64,000 nucleotides of DNA from IMG/VR virus record IMGVR_UViG_3300042516_001956, positions 1-64,000 of that record. The stretch is one strand, 5' to 3'. Below, one piece after another: positions 31,988 to 41,402 of the stretch (the stretch's first letter is position 1; every line of letters begins with the position of its first letter). Under the pieces are notes generated by a model, which ran no database searches, was not told the origin of the DNA, and saw only the letters and a program-made list of their open reading frames with translations. The stretch is from a virus. The position numbers and the translations under genes were made by a program.

Positions 31988-32880
31988 GCTTTGAAATTCG
32001 TTACAAGTTTCATACCATATTCGTTTGGTTCTTTTGGTAAAATGATGTCTTTTTTGTAACGCAGTTCATTCTTCTTGAATGGTGAATAGTCTACGTAATG
32101 ATGCCAGCGTTTGTATCGCCAGACCATTCGTGCAACATCTGGATGCATTCTTACCAGCATCTCAGATTTGTTTCTCGTACCTTCAGCATTCACACCATCA
32201 ATCCAAACATTCTTTTCAATACCTTCTTTGTGATAAAACTCTTCAGTGTTACCACCCTTAACAGTTTGTGTTGCTGCTTTACCTTGCAAGAATGCATTGA
32301 ACTGAATAGTACAATCACCATCTTTCAAAACACGCAGACAGATATCAGTGTCTTCATTGTAACGACCACGCCAACGATGTTTACAATTGTTATCTATCAA
32401 CAGTGTAGAATAGATTCGAGTATTCTTTACATAAGGTGGATAACTTTGATTTGGTGCAATAAAGAATCGATACTGAAAACCAGAGATTGGTACATTCTCA
32501 AATCGGTCAACAAAATCTTCTGCTGCTTTGAAGATAACACCAGACTCTACACGGATACGATAGTTTTGATGCAGTCTATAGAAATCAGAAATATTATCAT
32601 CAAGTACCCAATGTTTATCTGCACCAATAGAAATAGAATGATCCCATGCAAAGTTTCTTGCACGACCAGGGCCATCACCATGATTACTGAATGGTGCAAC
32701 AATCAACGTGACATAATCACGAATATTAAATTTATCTAATGCTTTATCATACGCTTCTTCATCTTGTGGTTCAATCACAATATAATGAGGTACTTTCATT
32801 CTGGACAATGATTTTGACGTAATCATTGTATCAGAACGACCCTTAGAAACGATATAAACTGGATGTGTCGGATTCGTCAT
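31984..32880 (-). CDS. Glycosyltransferase-like protein (TAGT-type)
   Basis: 298 residues. PVYIVSKGRSDT at the start, then GPGRARNFAWDHS, WVLDDNISDF (D94, D95) and RYNEDTDICLRVLKDG near 180 follow the GT-A layout of the TET/JBP-associated glycosyltransferases of phages, predicted in the literature to add sugars to modified bases. KGGNTEEFY is also typical. No TET/JBP oxygenase is in the window, so the acceptor is open; protein or glycan is possible. It overlaps the methyltransferase end by 38 bases. Family assigned from recall, moderate certainty. Confidence 0.6.
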   Translation of the reverse strand: MTNPTHPVYIVSKGRSDTMITSKSLSRMKVPHYIVIEPQDEEAYDKALDKFNIRDYVTLIVAPFSNHGDGPGRARNFAWDHSISIGADKHWVLDDNISDFYRLHQNYRIRVESGVIFKAAEDFVDRFENVPISGFQYRFFIAPNQSYPPYVKNTRIYSTLLIDNNCKHRWRGRYNEDTDICLRVLKDGDCTIQFNAFLQGKAATQTVKGGNTEEFYHKEGIEKNVWIDGVNAEGTRNKSEMLVRMHPDVARMVWRYKRWHHYVDYSPFKKNELRYKKDIILPKEPNEYGMKLVTNFKA

Positions 32881-33643
32881 TTCTTTTCCATATCAAAGGT
32901 TTGTTATTCCATATTCCACATTTGATGTTATCATAGTGTCTTCTTTTCAAATGCTGATTAAACATCTTGCTTATTTTTTCTTGACTCACCATTGTACCAT
33001 AAACATCATATTGTGTAAAGTGTCCCATCCCCCATGTGTTGAATGAGTTTGCAATTATCATATGTTTCGGTTTTAGAGTACCAATAATATCGTCAACGTG
33101 TTCAATCGGATTATAAATGTGTTCAAAGTATTCTGAAGCAAATAATATATCAACAGGTTCGCCAATCTCAGTAATTGAGCCAACTAGATTGAAGTTCATT
33201 CTTTCTGCCATTATTTCACAGAACTTCCATTGTTTAGTATCTCTTAGATTGATTGCATAAACTTTGGCTTCAGGAAATAACTGTTTCAATAAACTTGTGC
33301 TGTAACTTATACCACAACCAATATCAACAATAACTTTAGGTTCTTTCAGTTCTCCAAAGTGTGATGACTTTAAAATTCTTTTAACGTAGTCTCGACTATA
33401 TGAGACAAAACAATTGAACACATCAATAAAATAGTAGTCATGATTGTAAACCTCATAGATGTTTCCGGTATCTGTATTTGCTAAATCATCATACCATTTG
33501 TTCGACAATTCTTGAAAGATTTTATCAGTCTTTCGAATTGCTCGACACTCTTCGGCATCTATAGAAAACAAACTGCCATAATCTTTGAGAAAATACTCAA
33601 ACAATACTTGAGGCTTTTCTTTAAGAAAATCTACTTGACTCAT
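32843..33643 (-). CDS. SAM-dependent methyltransferase
   Basis: 266 residues. Motif I is VIVDIGCGISYSTSLL, strand 2 ends KVYAINLRD, and VDILFASEYFEHIYNPIEH is the motif IV/V region with a YFEH in place of a nucleobase NPPY/DPPY motif. This suggests a small-molecule, sugar or protein methyltransferase rather than an adenine/cytosine DNA methylase. The N-terminal 90 residues are a helical extension. It overlaps the 116-residue gene by 4 bases and the glycosyltransferase-like gene by 38, an unusually long overlap. Substrate unknown. Confidence 0.65.
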   Translation of the reverse strand: MSQVDFLKEKPQVLFEYFLKDYGSLFSIDAEECRAIRKTDKIFQELSNKWYDDLANTDTGNIYEVYNHDYYFIDVFNCFVSYSRDYVKRILKSSHFGELKEPKVIVDIGCGISYSTSLLKQLFPEAKVYAINLRDTKQWKFCEIMAERMNFNLVGSITEIGEPVDILFASEYFEHIYNPIEHVDDIIGTLKPKHMIIANSFNTWGMGHFTQYDVYGTMVSQEKISKMFNQHLKRRHYDNIKCGIWNNKPLIWKRNDESDTSSLYRF

Positions 33644-33990
33644 GCCTCAATCCATCTCTTCAAAGAGTTTTCATCTCTTTCAAGTTTTGGATACCAGATT
33701 GATTTTGTTTTCTCTGTAAGATTTTGGTCCACCAATTTTGCAAACGCTTCATAATCTTCTTTGTTTCGGAAATGAAGATAGATTGTTTTATATGTTTTCT
33801 TATCATTCTGTTCAAACATTGGCATACCAACCCAATGCTTTTGCCATTCGGCATTTTGAACATCAACGCCTTCATTGTCATCATCACTCTCACCAAAAAA
33901 ACGATTTAGAGTTGGTGGTTGATATTCATCAGTAAGCAACTCCATACAATTTTCATATGTGCCAGTTTCTTGAATCTCAGACTTTTTCAT
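33640..33990 (-). CDS. Conserved phage protein with GMPxF...SIWYP motifs
   Basis: 116 residues. HWVGMPMFEQ and the later LVDQNLTEKTKSIWYP are a paired signature I recall from many T4-like and other phages next to DNA-modifying or ParB-like genes. Function unknown. The N-terminus is acidic. GAGGAAAG precedes the ATG; the start overlaps the deformylase end by 14 bases. Confidence 0.6.
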   Translation of the reverse strand: MKKSEIQETGTYENCMELLTDEYQPPTLNRFFGESDDDNEGVDVQNAEWQKHWVGMPMFEQNDKKTYKTIYLHFRNKEDYEAFAKLVDQNLTEKTKSIWYPKLERDENSLKRWIEA

Positions 33991-34555
33991 TTTTCTTTCC
34001 TCTAATAATTTTCTTTACCATCTTATTAGCTTTCTGTCTTGCCATTTTTAATGCAAGTGGTTTAACATACTCAGTATATCTTATTCCATCAAGGTGGTCA
34101 AGTTCATGTAGGAAACAACGTGCAGAAAGACCTTCTAATCTCACTTGTTTTGTTTCACCGTTTTCATCCAAAAACTCTGCTTCAATCCAAGATGGACGGT
34201 CAACATTCAAAAACAATGCAGGAAAAGAAAGACAACCTTCTTTATCTTTTACAAATGGACCAGCTGCGGTAACTTTTGGATTGATGCATACTAGTTGAAA
34301 CTCTTCTGTTCCAATTACAAACATTCTTTCAGCAACACCACACTGATTTGCTGAAAGACCAAGACCAGCATAAAGCTTCATCGTCATCTTCAATCGTTTA
34401 CTCAGTGTAACTAATGCTGGTGCTGGAAACGTACCAGTATATTCTGGTATTTTTTGACCAAGCATAGAAAAATCTTCTCCGTATACACGAAGAGGATCAA
34501 TTCTTTCGGCTGTTTGTAGACCAGCAGATGTATCAATTGTTAGAATTTCACTCAT
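33977..34555 (-). CDS. def: Peptide deformylase
   Basis: 192 residues. The three family motifs are present: GLGLSANQ (64-71), EGCLS (106-110) and HELDHLDG (150-157), giving Cys108 and His150/154 as metal ligands and E151 as catalytic base. The N-terminus is about 25 residues longer than compact cyanophage deformylases, and a basic tail follows (KKIIRGKKNEK). It removes formyl from nascent proteins and may support translation of long-lived host or phage proteins late in infection. CGAGGA precedes the ATG. Confidence 0.92.
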   Translation of the reverse strand: MSEILTIDTSAGLQTAERIDPLRVYGEDFSMLGQKIPEYTGTFPAPALVTLSKRLKMTMKLYAGLGLSANQCGVAERMFVIGTEEFQLVCINPKVTAAGPFVKDKEGCLSFPALFLNVDRPSWIEAEFLDENGETKQVRLEGLSARCFLHELDHLDGIRYTEYVKPLALKMARQKANKMVKKIIRGKKNEKV

Positions 34556-36261
34556 TTCATTATCCTCGAAAAGTTCTTTGATTTCTCAAATCGAATTGTA
34601 TTAGCAAATTTATCTTGCAGTATATCACCCTTATGACTTATAACAAAAAGATTAGCGTCATTTAGTGTATGCAATATTTTCATCAAGTCTTCTGTACCAC
34701 CAACATCAAGGCTTGAATCAAACACTTCATCAAGTATCAACAAGTTCGTATTTATGGAATTTTTTAACTTAGCAATCGCTCTCCATGTCAACATCAATGA
34801 CATATCAATACGTTGTTTCTCACCCTCTGAGAAATTATGATAGCTGAAATCATCACGATGTCTTGACTTGATTGTTTCTTTAAACGATTCATCCAAATTA
34901 AAGTTGACAAAGAAGTCCATGCTAGACAGATATTTGTTAACCAGTTTATTGATGACTGGTAAATACTGTTTTACAATATTGGTTTTGATACCAGTATCTT
35001 TGAGTAATGTTGAAGCAACATCATAATATGCTTTATCATCAATTAACTGTTTCAATTCACTCTGTGCTTGTTTGATCTGATTCTGAATTGTAACTAATTC
35101 GTTTTGATTTGAATCTTCTTTCTCAGTCGTTTGTAATTCTTTAATTTGTTTCTCTAATTTGGTGATTGCAGTTTGCAAGCCCTGCATACCAGTCTTCTTG
35201 GTAGCAACTTCAATCTTTAATGTATTTAATTTCTTTTCATCATCACGTATAACTGTTAGAATATTTTCTTGTTCAGTAATTTTTGTTCTCAGTTCTCCTA
35301 TACCACCAGACAGTTCTTGCTCTTTCGATTGAAGTTCTGAAAGCTGCCCCTCTTTAAACTCCAGGGTAATGGCTTGCCTACAGGTTGGGCAATCAGGATT
35401 GTGTTCGTAGAAATGTCTATCATGTTCCACTTTGGATATCTTGCTTTCAATTTGCGACTCAATCTTTCTAAACGCAGCAATCTTCTTCTCAACTTCAGGT
35501 GCTTTTGCCACGTGGGCATCCAACTCGGTGATGGTTTTGCCCAACAAGTCAATTTCATTTGATAAGGAGACAATGCTTTCTCTACTACTCTGTATCTCTT
35601 TCTCATATTCTTTTATCTTCTCTTCATTGTTTTGATTGAGTTTGTCTAGATGCTCTTTCTTCAAATCATAACGTTGCTTGTATAATTCAATTTCATTCTT
35701 CTTTTGAATCATCAAGTCTTTATTATTTGAAAGTCTCTCTTTAACAAGACTATTCATTGTGGAGAAGATTTGAATGTCAAGCAAATCTTCTATGATTGCT
35801 CGACGGTCAGCAGCAGATAGCTGCATGAAAGGAGTAAAGGATGCTGAACCAAGGATTACAATCTGTGTAAAAGACTTATAGTTTAGTTTGAGAATAAACT
35901 TCTCTAGATAGTCTTGATAATCTCTTACAGCCGCGTCTTGGTTCAGCAAAACTTGGTCTTGGTATATCTCAAACGTATTTGGTTTTATACCACGAATAAT
36001 CTTATATTCTTTATTACCAATAGAAAACTCAATCTCAACGACACAATCTCTGCCGTTAATACTATTTAGAAGATTCGGTTTGTTGACATTACGGAATGGT
36101 TTGCCAAATAGCACAAAACACAATGCATCTAGCATCGTGGATTTACCTGAGCCATTTGAGCCGACAATCAGTGTGTTGGAGTTACCATTCAGTAAAATTT
36201 CTGTGAAGTGGTTGCCGGTAGATAGTAGATTTTTCCAACGTAATTTTTTGAATAGTATCAT
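34552..36261 (-). CDS. gp46: Recombination exonuclease subunit, SbcC/Rad50-like (gp46)
   Basis: 569 residues. Walker A VGSNGSGKST is near residue 33; long coiled coils flank a zinc-hook DCPTCRQ in the middle; the signature FSEGEKQRIDMSL and Walker B LLILDEVFDSSLD are at the C-terminal end. The size equals T4 gp46. With gp47 it resects DNA ends for recombination-dependent replication and host DNA breakdown. The start and stop overlap neighbours by 4 bases, the conserved 47-46 order. Confidence 0.95.
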   Translation of the reverse strand: MILFKKLRWKNLLSTGNHFTEILLNGNSNTLIVGSNGSGKSTMLDALCFVLFGKPFRNVNKPNLLNSINGRDCVVEIEFSIGNKEYKIIRGIKPNTFEIYQDQVLLNQDAAVRDYQDYLEKFILKLNYKSFTQIVILGSASFTPFMQLSAADRRAIIEDLLDIQIFSTMNSLVKERLSNNKDLMIQKKNEIELYKQRYDLKKEHLDKLNQNNEEKIKEYEKEIQSSRESIVSLSNEIDLLGKTITELDAHVAKAPEVEKKIAAFRKIESQIESKISKVEHDRHFYEHNPDCPTCRQAITLEFKEGQLSELQSKEQELSGGIGELRTKITEQENILTVIRDDEKKLNTLKIEVATKKTGMQGLQTAITKLEKQIKELQTTEKEDSNQNELVTIQNQIKQAQSELKQLIDDKAYYDVASTLLKDTGIKTNIVKQYLPVINKLVNKYLSSMDFFVNFNLDESFKETIKSRHRDDFSYHNFSEGEKQRIDMSLMLTWRAIAKLKNSINTNLLILDEVFDSSLDVGGTEDLMKILHTLNDANLFVISHKGDILQDKFANTIRFEKSKNFSRIMK

Positions 36262-37328
36262 TCAGTATCAGTGCTTAACGCTTCAATGTAAAGTTCGTGC
36301 ATAATGTTTTTAAGTTTAACAGACTCTACATCAAGTGTCAAGTTATCTATGTACTTAGAAAGAATTGTCATTGTATCTTCCGCTTCATCGATGGAAGTAT
36401 CATCGTTTCCATTTTCTACATCACCAAAGTCTTCAACAATCGACAAGTCTGCTACGCCAGCTTTATAAAGATTATCTATCACAATATCAAACAAGAATGG
36501 GTTTTGTTTACATAGAACAACAACTTTCACATAACTTCCTGTATAGATGGAATAATCAAATGTTCTGTAGTTTTCTGCAAAATGTTCCAAATCATCTTTA
36601 TAATTTAGTTTGTAGAACATACGATGTGGATTTCGTATGAACTCAAGTTCTCTTGTATTGGTATCAAAGATATGAAATCCTCTTGGGTCGTTATAGTCTG
36701 CCCAAGTTATTTCATATGGCGTACCAACATAAGTGATTGTACCGTCAGTTGATTTGTGGTGAAAATGTCCAGTAAGAACAACATCATATTTGTCAATCTT
36801 CTTTTTATCTAGACCTTCATGACAAATATTTCCACGGTCCATTTCGAAACCAGCAAGTTCGAAATGTCCAAAACAAATTTGTGACTTTGATTTTTTTATC
36901 TCAGATAAGATTTCAGCTTCGTTATCGTCACATATCCAAGGTACAATATCAACATCAATCCCATCAAACTGCATTGTAGTAAAAGTATCCAATACAGTAA
37001 TGTTATCATATCCGTCTAGAAGTAATTGTGATGAATTAACTTGAAGGGTGTTTTTGAACGCAACATCATGGTTACCAAGCAATGTATAAAGTGTGATGTT
37101 GTTCTCTTTAAGTTTATCAAAAAAATATTCACGACACAAGTATAGTGAATTAAAGTTGATAAACTTACGGCGGTCGAATAAATCGCCCAGTTGTATAATG
37201 GTTGAAATACCATTTTCTTTTAGGTAAGGAAAAAATACATCGTTGTAAAACTTCTCTGCATATTTATGAAAGTCCAACGAATCATTACGCATACCAAAAT
37301 GCGTATCACCTAAAATACATAGTTTCAT
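36258..37328 (-). CDS. gp47: Recombination nuclease, SbcD/Mre11-like (gp47)
   Basis: 356 residues. Calcineurin-type phosphoesterase motifs are GDTHFGMRND at the N-terminus, LGDLFDRR, LLGNHDVAF, CFGHFELAG and VVLTGHFHHKST, supplying the two-metal centre. The size and order match T4 gp47. Partner of gp46. An acidic C-terminal stretch (DVENGNDDTSIDEAED) follows the capping domain. Confidence 0.95.
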   Translation of the reverse strand: MKLCILGDTHFGMRNDSLDFHKYAEKFYNDVFFPYLKENGISTIIQLGDLFDRRKFINFNSLYLCREYFFDKLKENNITLYTLLGNHDVAFKNTLQVNSSQLLLDGYDNITVLDTFTTMQFDGIDVDIVPWICDDNEAEILSEIKKSKSQICFGHFELAGFEMDRGNICHEGLDKKKIDKYDVVLTGHFHHKSTDGTITYVGTPYEITWADYNDPRGFHIFDTNTRELEFIRNPHRMFYKLNYKDDLEHFAENYRTFDYSIYTGSYVKVVVLCKQNPFLFDIVIDNLYKAGVADLSIVEDFGDVENGNDDTSIDEAEDTMTILSKYIDNLTLDVESVKLKNIMHELYIEALSTDTE

Positions 37329-37765
37329 TTAGATTTATTTTCCAGTTTAGCTAGTTCAGCTTCGTAAATGCGTTTTCGTAATGAAGAACTGCTGTATGGG
37401 TGTTCTCTATTATGATAATGTAATTCTATGCCATGATCTAAACACCACTGTTTTCCAGTGAAGTCTTTTGTTTTATACTCATCACCAAGAAAACGGATAT
37501 CGATGTGCTGTGTCTTCAAAAGATTCAACAAGTCTTCTTCGGTGTGATAAACAATCACTTCATCAACATATTTACATGCTGAGACACAGACATAACGTTC
37601 ATAAATGGACATTATGGGTTTATTTTTTGTGTCTGGTCTATCAACGGTTGGGTCAACTTGAATTGCAACAATAAGATAGTCACAATATCTTTTTTCTTCT
37701 CTCAACATCGTTACATGACCTGCATGAAACAAATCAAATGTACTGCAATTAAATCCTACTTTCAT
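37325..37765 (-). CDS. Cytidylyltransferase-like protein (TagD/HldE-C type)
   Basis: 146 residues. GFNCSTFDLFHAGHVTMLRE has the HxGH nucleotide-binding motif, RFLGDEYKTKDFTGK is the middle loop, and YSSSSLRKR replaces the usual RTxGxSTT/ISSSxIR end motif. The size equals glycerol-3-phosphate cytidylyltransferase and the C-terminal domain of HldE. Likely reaction: CTP or ATP plus a phosphorylated alcohol or heptose. It lies between gp55 and gp47, a position where I recall similar genes in marine T4-like phages. With the heptose-phosphate kinase at 40.4 kb, a heptose substrate is attractive but unproven. Confidence 0.75.
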   Translation of the reverse strand: MKVGFNCSTFDLFHAGHVTMLREEKRYCDYLIVAIQVDPTVDRPDTKNKPIMSIYERYVCVSACKYVDEVIVYHTEEDLLNLLKTQHIDIRFLGDEYKTKDFTGKQWCLDHGIELHYHNREHPYSSSSLRKRIYEAELAKLENKSK

Positions 37766-38298
37766 TTTTCAGTCTCATCATCCAAAAATTGTTCAAGTCC
37801 AGTTGCTTTCTTTACGCTTTTCTTTTTCTTATTCTCTTCAAAATTATGGATAAATTCTGAGATGTTATCATACAATTCAAATTGCCTCATGTTTCCATCT
37901 TCATCTTCAAACATCTCTCCCTCATCAAGTAATCCAAATTGTTGTGTTGCTTTATACTTAACATATAACTGTTTCTTCTCACGCATAATTCTACGTAAGA
38001 ATGCATAATATATTATCTGTGTAAAATAAGCAAATGGATTTGTTGATTTTGCCGGGTCAAAATTGCGGAAGTACATCAAACAATTTTCAACACCATCAGA
38101 TATCATCTCATCACGATAAGTATATGATATGAAGTTTGGTTTTCTTGATAGATGTTCCGCAATTTTTAGAAAACATTCGCCAATGTAATTTGGAACTTTT
38201 GGTTCTGGTGTTCCATCTCTCTCCGATATGACGCAATCTTCTTTATATTTTATTAATGCTGCTAAAAAATCAGCGTTGTTTACGTAATGGGTTGCCAT
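37762..38298 (-). CDS. gp55: Late-promoter sigma factor (gp55)
   Basis: 178 residues, near T4 gp55. HYVNNADFLAALIKYKEDC, EHLSRKPNFISYTYRDEMIS and YFRNFDPAKSTNPFAYFTQI match the T4 sigma-2-like region block for block. The C-terminus GLEQFLDDETEK corresponds to the hydrophobic clamp-binding tail by which gp55 contacts gp45. It directs host RNA polymerase to TATAAATA-type boxes, several of which are seen upstream of structural genes here. The start shares one base with the epimerase stop. Confidence 0.94.
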   Translation of the reverse strand: MATHYVNNADFLAALIKYKEDCVISERDGTPEPKVPNYIGECFLKIAEHLSRKPNFISYTYRDEMISDGVENCLMYFRNFDPAKSTNPFAYFTQIIYYAFLRRIMREKKQLYVKYKATQQFGLLDEGEMFEDEDGNMRQFELYDNISEFIHNFEENKKKKSVKKATGLEQFLDDETEK

Positions 38299-39239
38299 TA
38301 TACATTACCATGAATATTGTTCTTGATGTATGTGTATCCCTTAATAAGTTCAACAATACCATCATCAAGTGTATGATATGGCATCCATCCAGTTGCTTCT
38401 AACTTTTCATTTGAAACGATATAGTTACGTTGGTCAGGGTCTTTCTTGATATCGCCTTCTACGATTGTAAAGCTTGGAATATGTTTCTTAATAATTTCAC
38501 ACAACTCTAATTTAGAAACGTTTGCTGAAGAAAGACCTACGTTGTAAATATTACCACGCATATTTTCAAACTGATGAATTGCGTGTAAGAATGCTTCACA
38601 TACATCACGCACATGGACATAATTACGTTTGAAGTGACCCTCAAAGATGATAGTATAACCATCATTCACTGCACGATATGTCAAGTCATTAACCAACAAA
38701 TCTGTACGCATACGCGGTGACATACCGAATACTGTAGCAAGACGATAGCTGATTGAATTTTCACGCTGCATTAATTCTTTTTCTACTGCAACTTTATCGA
38801 CCGCATACTTTGAAATAGGACGTAGTGGAGAATCTTCTGTACAGAAGTTATTTTCATCACCGGTACCATAAGCAGAATTTGTTGTAGGCATAATGATGCG
38901 CTGTTCATTTGATACATTCTTTAGCATCCAGAACATTGCATCTTTATTTGTTGTGTCTGCACCAACAACATCTTTGTTACACAATGGTGCGCCAACAAGT
39001 GCAGCAAGAGGAATAATAATATCTGCTTCTTTCAGCAGTTGTGCCATATGTGCTGGATTACGAATATCACCATTCACGATGGTCAAGTCTTTATTTTCAC
39101 AAAGATGATTCAATCCACTTTGACGAAACATAAAGTTATCCAATACAGTAACTTTACATCCTATTTGCAATAAGTATTCTACTAGAATACAACCAATGTA
39201 ACCAGCTCCACCAGTTACTAATACTCGCCACTGTCCCAT
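38298..39239 (-). CDS. NAD-dependent sugar epimerase/dehydratase
   Basis: 313 residues. VTGGAGYIGCILVEYLL is the Rossmann glycine loop. TTNSAYGTGDE and SKYAVDKVAVE supply the Ser and the Tyr-xxx-Lys catalytic set of extended SDR enzymes, and RNYVHVRDVCEAF is the substrate-side block of nucleotide-sugar epimerases. It would epimerise, reduce or dehydrate an NDP-sugar. It is the last sugar gene of the 44-38 kb operon, directly before gp55 (one-base overlap) and one base after the DegT-fold gene. Exact reaction unknown. Confidence 0.85.
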   Translation of the reverse strand: MGQWRVLVTGGAGYIGCILVEYLLQIGCKVTVLDNFMFRQSGLNHLCENKDLTIVNGDIRNPAHMAQLLKEADIIIPLAALVGAPLCNKDVVGADTTNKDAMFWMLKNVSNEQRIIMPTTNSAYGTGDENNFCTEDSPLRPISKYAVDKVAVEKELMQRENSISYRLATVFGMSPRMRTDLLVNDLTYRAVNDGYTIIFEGHFKRNYVHVRDVCEAFLHAIHQFENMRGNIYNVGLSSANVSKLELCEIIKKHIPSFTIVEGDIKKDPDQRNYIVSNEKLEATGWMPYHTLDDGIVELIKGYTYIKNNIHGNV

Positions 39240-39240
39240 A

Positions 39241-40416
39241 TTATACCCTATTTAAAATGTTTACGATTTCATTGATTGCTGATTCTTTTAGTGTTGGATA
39301 ATTTCCAATGTAGAACGAATAAAAATGCATGTGGTCAGTATTCGGAAAGTTCCTATAATGATTTTCTGGTACAATATTTTTCAAATATGGTTGTCTCAAT
39401 TGATTTCCACCACCAGCAGAGCCACGACGAAACTCAATTCCTTCATCACGCATTTTACCCATCAAACGATTTACAAAATATTCTGTACAATAGTCATGCT
39501 GTAGCACTATGTTAAACGCATAGTTACTACATCCTATCAATCTAAAATCTACCTTATACTTTTTCTGGTCTAGCTTTGATAAGAAGTGAAATAGATTTTT
39601 ATTTCTAAGTTTAACATTTTCATCCAGATATTTCAACTGATTTTGACCAAGTATACCGCCAATTTCATTGTTACGCATGTTGTATGCTGGATATGCGAAA
39701 ATGAAATCTGGATTTAATTCTGGATTTTCTGCTTTATATTTTTCAGACATCTTTGAACTACCGCATTCACGTACCATACCGTGTGAACGGAGCATACGAA
39801 CTGTGTGATAAACTTCTTCATCATTTGTACAAACCATACCACCTTCAATCGTTGACATGTGGTGTGCAAAATAAAATGAGAAGTTTGACATCCAACCAAA
39901 GCTACCCAAAAGCTTTTGATTATGTGTTGCACCATGCGATTCACACACATCTTCAATCAAAGGAATGTTACGATGACGAAGAACTTCTAATACTCTGTCA
40001 GATAAGCAGTCGAAGCCTTGAGCGTAAGTTATAAAGACAGCACGTGTCTTATCTGTGATAGCATTTAGTATGCCATCCTCATTCATACCAAGAGTGTCTA
40101 AGTCGATGTCAACAAATACTGGAGTGAATCCGCATTGAAGAATAGAAGCGATATCAGATACCCATGTAAATGGCGGCACAATCACTTCACCACCTTCTGG
40201 ATGTTTAATCTTCAACATTGTCATTGACAATAGATTTGCAGAAGCACCGGAATTGACAAAGACTGAATACTTTACACCCAACCATTTAGACCATGCTTCT
40301 TCAAAAGCACGACACTCTGGTCCATTCGTAAGTTTTGGATTATCTTTTTTGAGATGTTCTATTACCAAATCTAAATCTTCTCTTGTAATATTATCAGACA
40401 TTAAAGGATACTTCAT
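39241..40416 (-). CDS. DegT-fold PLP enzyme with His for Lys (ColD/DdhC-type 3-dehydratase)
   Basis: 391 residues from the ATG at 40416 (GGAG upstream; a GTG two codons earlier is rejected). It has the DegT/DnrJ/EryC1 fold: FVNSGASANLLSM, VIVPPFTWVSD, LIEDVCESHGA. At the PLP-lysine position the sequence reads SFYFAHHMSTIEGG, with His (about residue 185) where aminotransferases have Lys. This substitution is the hallmark of the 3-dehydratases ColD and DdhC/RfbH, which make 3-deoxysugars (DdhC also carries an iron-sulfur cluster). So a dehydratase, not an aminotransferase, is predicted. The operon partners are a thiamine enzyme, a heptose kinase and an epimerase. Confidence 0.82.
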   Translation of the reverse strand: MKYPLMSDNITREDLDLVIEHLKKDNPKLTNGPECRAFEEAWSKWLGVKYSVFVNSGASANLLSMTMLKIKHPEGGEVIVPPFTWVSDIASILQCGFTPVFVDIDLDTLGMNEDGILNAITDKTRAVFITYAQGFDCLSDRVLEVLRHRNIPLIEDVCESHGATHNQKLLGSFGWMSNFSFYFAHHMSTIEGGMVCTNDEEVYHTVRMLRSHGMVRECGSSKMSEKYKAENPELNPDFIFAYPAYNMRNNEIGGILGQNQLKYLDENVKLRNKNLFHFLSKLDQKKYKVDFRLIGCSNYAFNIVLQHDYCTEYFVNRLMGKMRDEGIEFRRGSAGGGNQLRQPYLKNIVPENHYRNFPNTDHMHFYSFYIGNYPTLKESAINEIVNILNRV

Positions 40417-40418
40417 CG

Positions 40419-41402
40419 TCACTCCATGATAATTGTGCTGCCACTATAGTCAAATTTAAATGGCACCCACACGTTGATTTCAGGTATTGCTAGTTTAATT
40501 TTTTCATGTGCATCAGGCGGAGCAAGAAACATAAAGAAACCACCACCACCAGCACCCATCAATTTACCACCATATGCACCAGCTTTTATTGCTTTGTTAT
40601 ATATTGTATCTATATACTCACTCGTTACATCATTTGTTAGTTCTCTTTTGTAGTACCACTGTTCAACAAGAAGGTCGCCTAACTCTTTCATCGGTTGTTC
40701 ATCAATCATTAAATCATATGCACAATTTGATACTCTGGATATAGCATCCAAATATTTTTCCGATTTGCCTGATTTAATATTTTCAACTTGTTGTTTAGCA
40801 TGAACATCAGAAAATCTATCAATACCAGAAAAGCCTAACATAATATGCTTTTCTAAATTGTTTTCGTATTCAAAAGATACATCTAAAGATAAAACTTTTA
40901 TTTTGTCTTTTGAAAGTTCAATAACATTTAAACCACCATAAGCGGCTGCAATCTGATCTTGTACACCGACAGATTCACCAATTCGATTCTGTTCAATATC
41001 TATTGCTGCTCTAGCAAGGTCATATGCATGATTTGATTTGCCTAGATAAGTTGTGATGGCATTTACCAGTCCAACAGTAAATGCAGAAGATGATCCAATG
41101 CCAGAACGAGCAGGAAGGTCGCCGTCGTGGCTAATAGAAATACCATTAGATATATCATAATACTTTAAACACTCCCTTACTGAAGGATGTTCTATCTCAG
41201 ATATGTCATCAACAGTTTCTATCTTTGAATAGATAATCCGATTAGCATGTTCAAAATAAGGCGGTAACTTCTTTAAACTTATATAGCAATAATGAGCCAT
41301 TGCAGCAGAGATTACTCTAGATGGATGTTTTTCATACCATGCTGGATAATCTGTGCCACCTCCAAATAAAGATAAACGATACGGTGTTTTAGATATGATC
41401 AT
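40419..41402 (-). CDS. GHMP kinase, D-glycero-manno-heptose 7-phosphate kinase-like
   Basis: 327 residues. TPYRLSLFGGGTDYPAWY is the N-terminal GHMP block in the form typical of HddA. LPARSGIGSSSAFTVGL is the ATP-binding motif 2 and GGKLMGAGGGGFFMFL motif 3. HddA phosphorylates heptose 7-phosphate at C1 ahead of nucleotidyl transfer. L-fucose/galactokinase-type relatives share these motifs, so the sugar is not certain. ATGA overlap with the thiamine-enzyme beta gene and adjacency to the dehydratase gene tie it to the operon. Confidence 0.8.
   Translation of the reverse strand: MIISKTPYRLSLFGGGTDYPAWYEKHPSRVISAAMAHYCYISLKKLPPYFEHANRIIYSKIETVDDISEIEHPSVRECLKYYDISNGISISHDGDLPARSGIGSSSAFTVGLVNAITTYLGKSNHAYDLARAAIDIEQNRIGESVGVQDQIAAAYGGLNVIELSKDKIKVLSLDVSFEYENNLEKHIMLGFSGIDRFSDVHAKQQVENIKSGKSEKYLDAISRVSNCAYDLMIDEQPMKELGDLLVEQWYYKRELTNDVTSEYIDTIYNKAIKAGAYGGKLMGAGGGGFFMFLAPPDAHEKIKLAIPEINVWVPFKFDYSGSTIIME

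Noticed and set aside
39241-40416. Aminotransferase annotation for the DegT-fold protein
   Set aside because: The PLP-binding lysine is replaced by His in the exact context known from 3-dehydratases.
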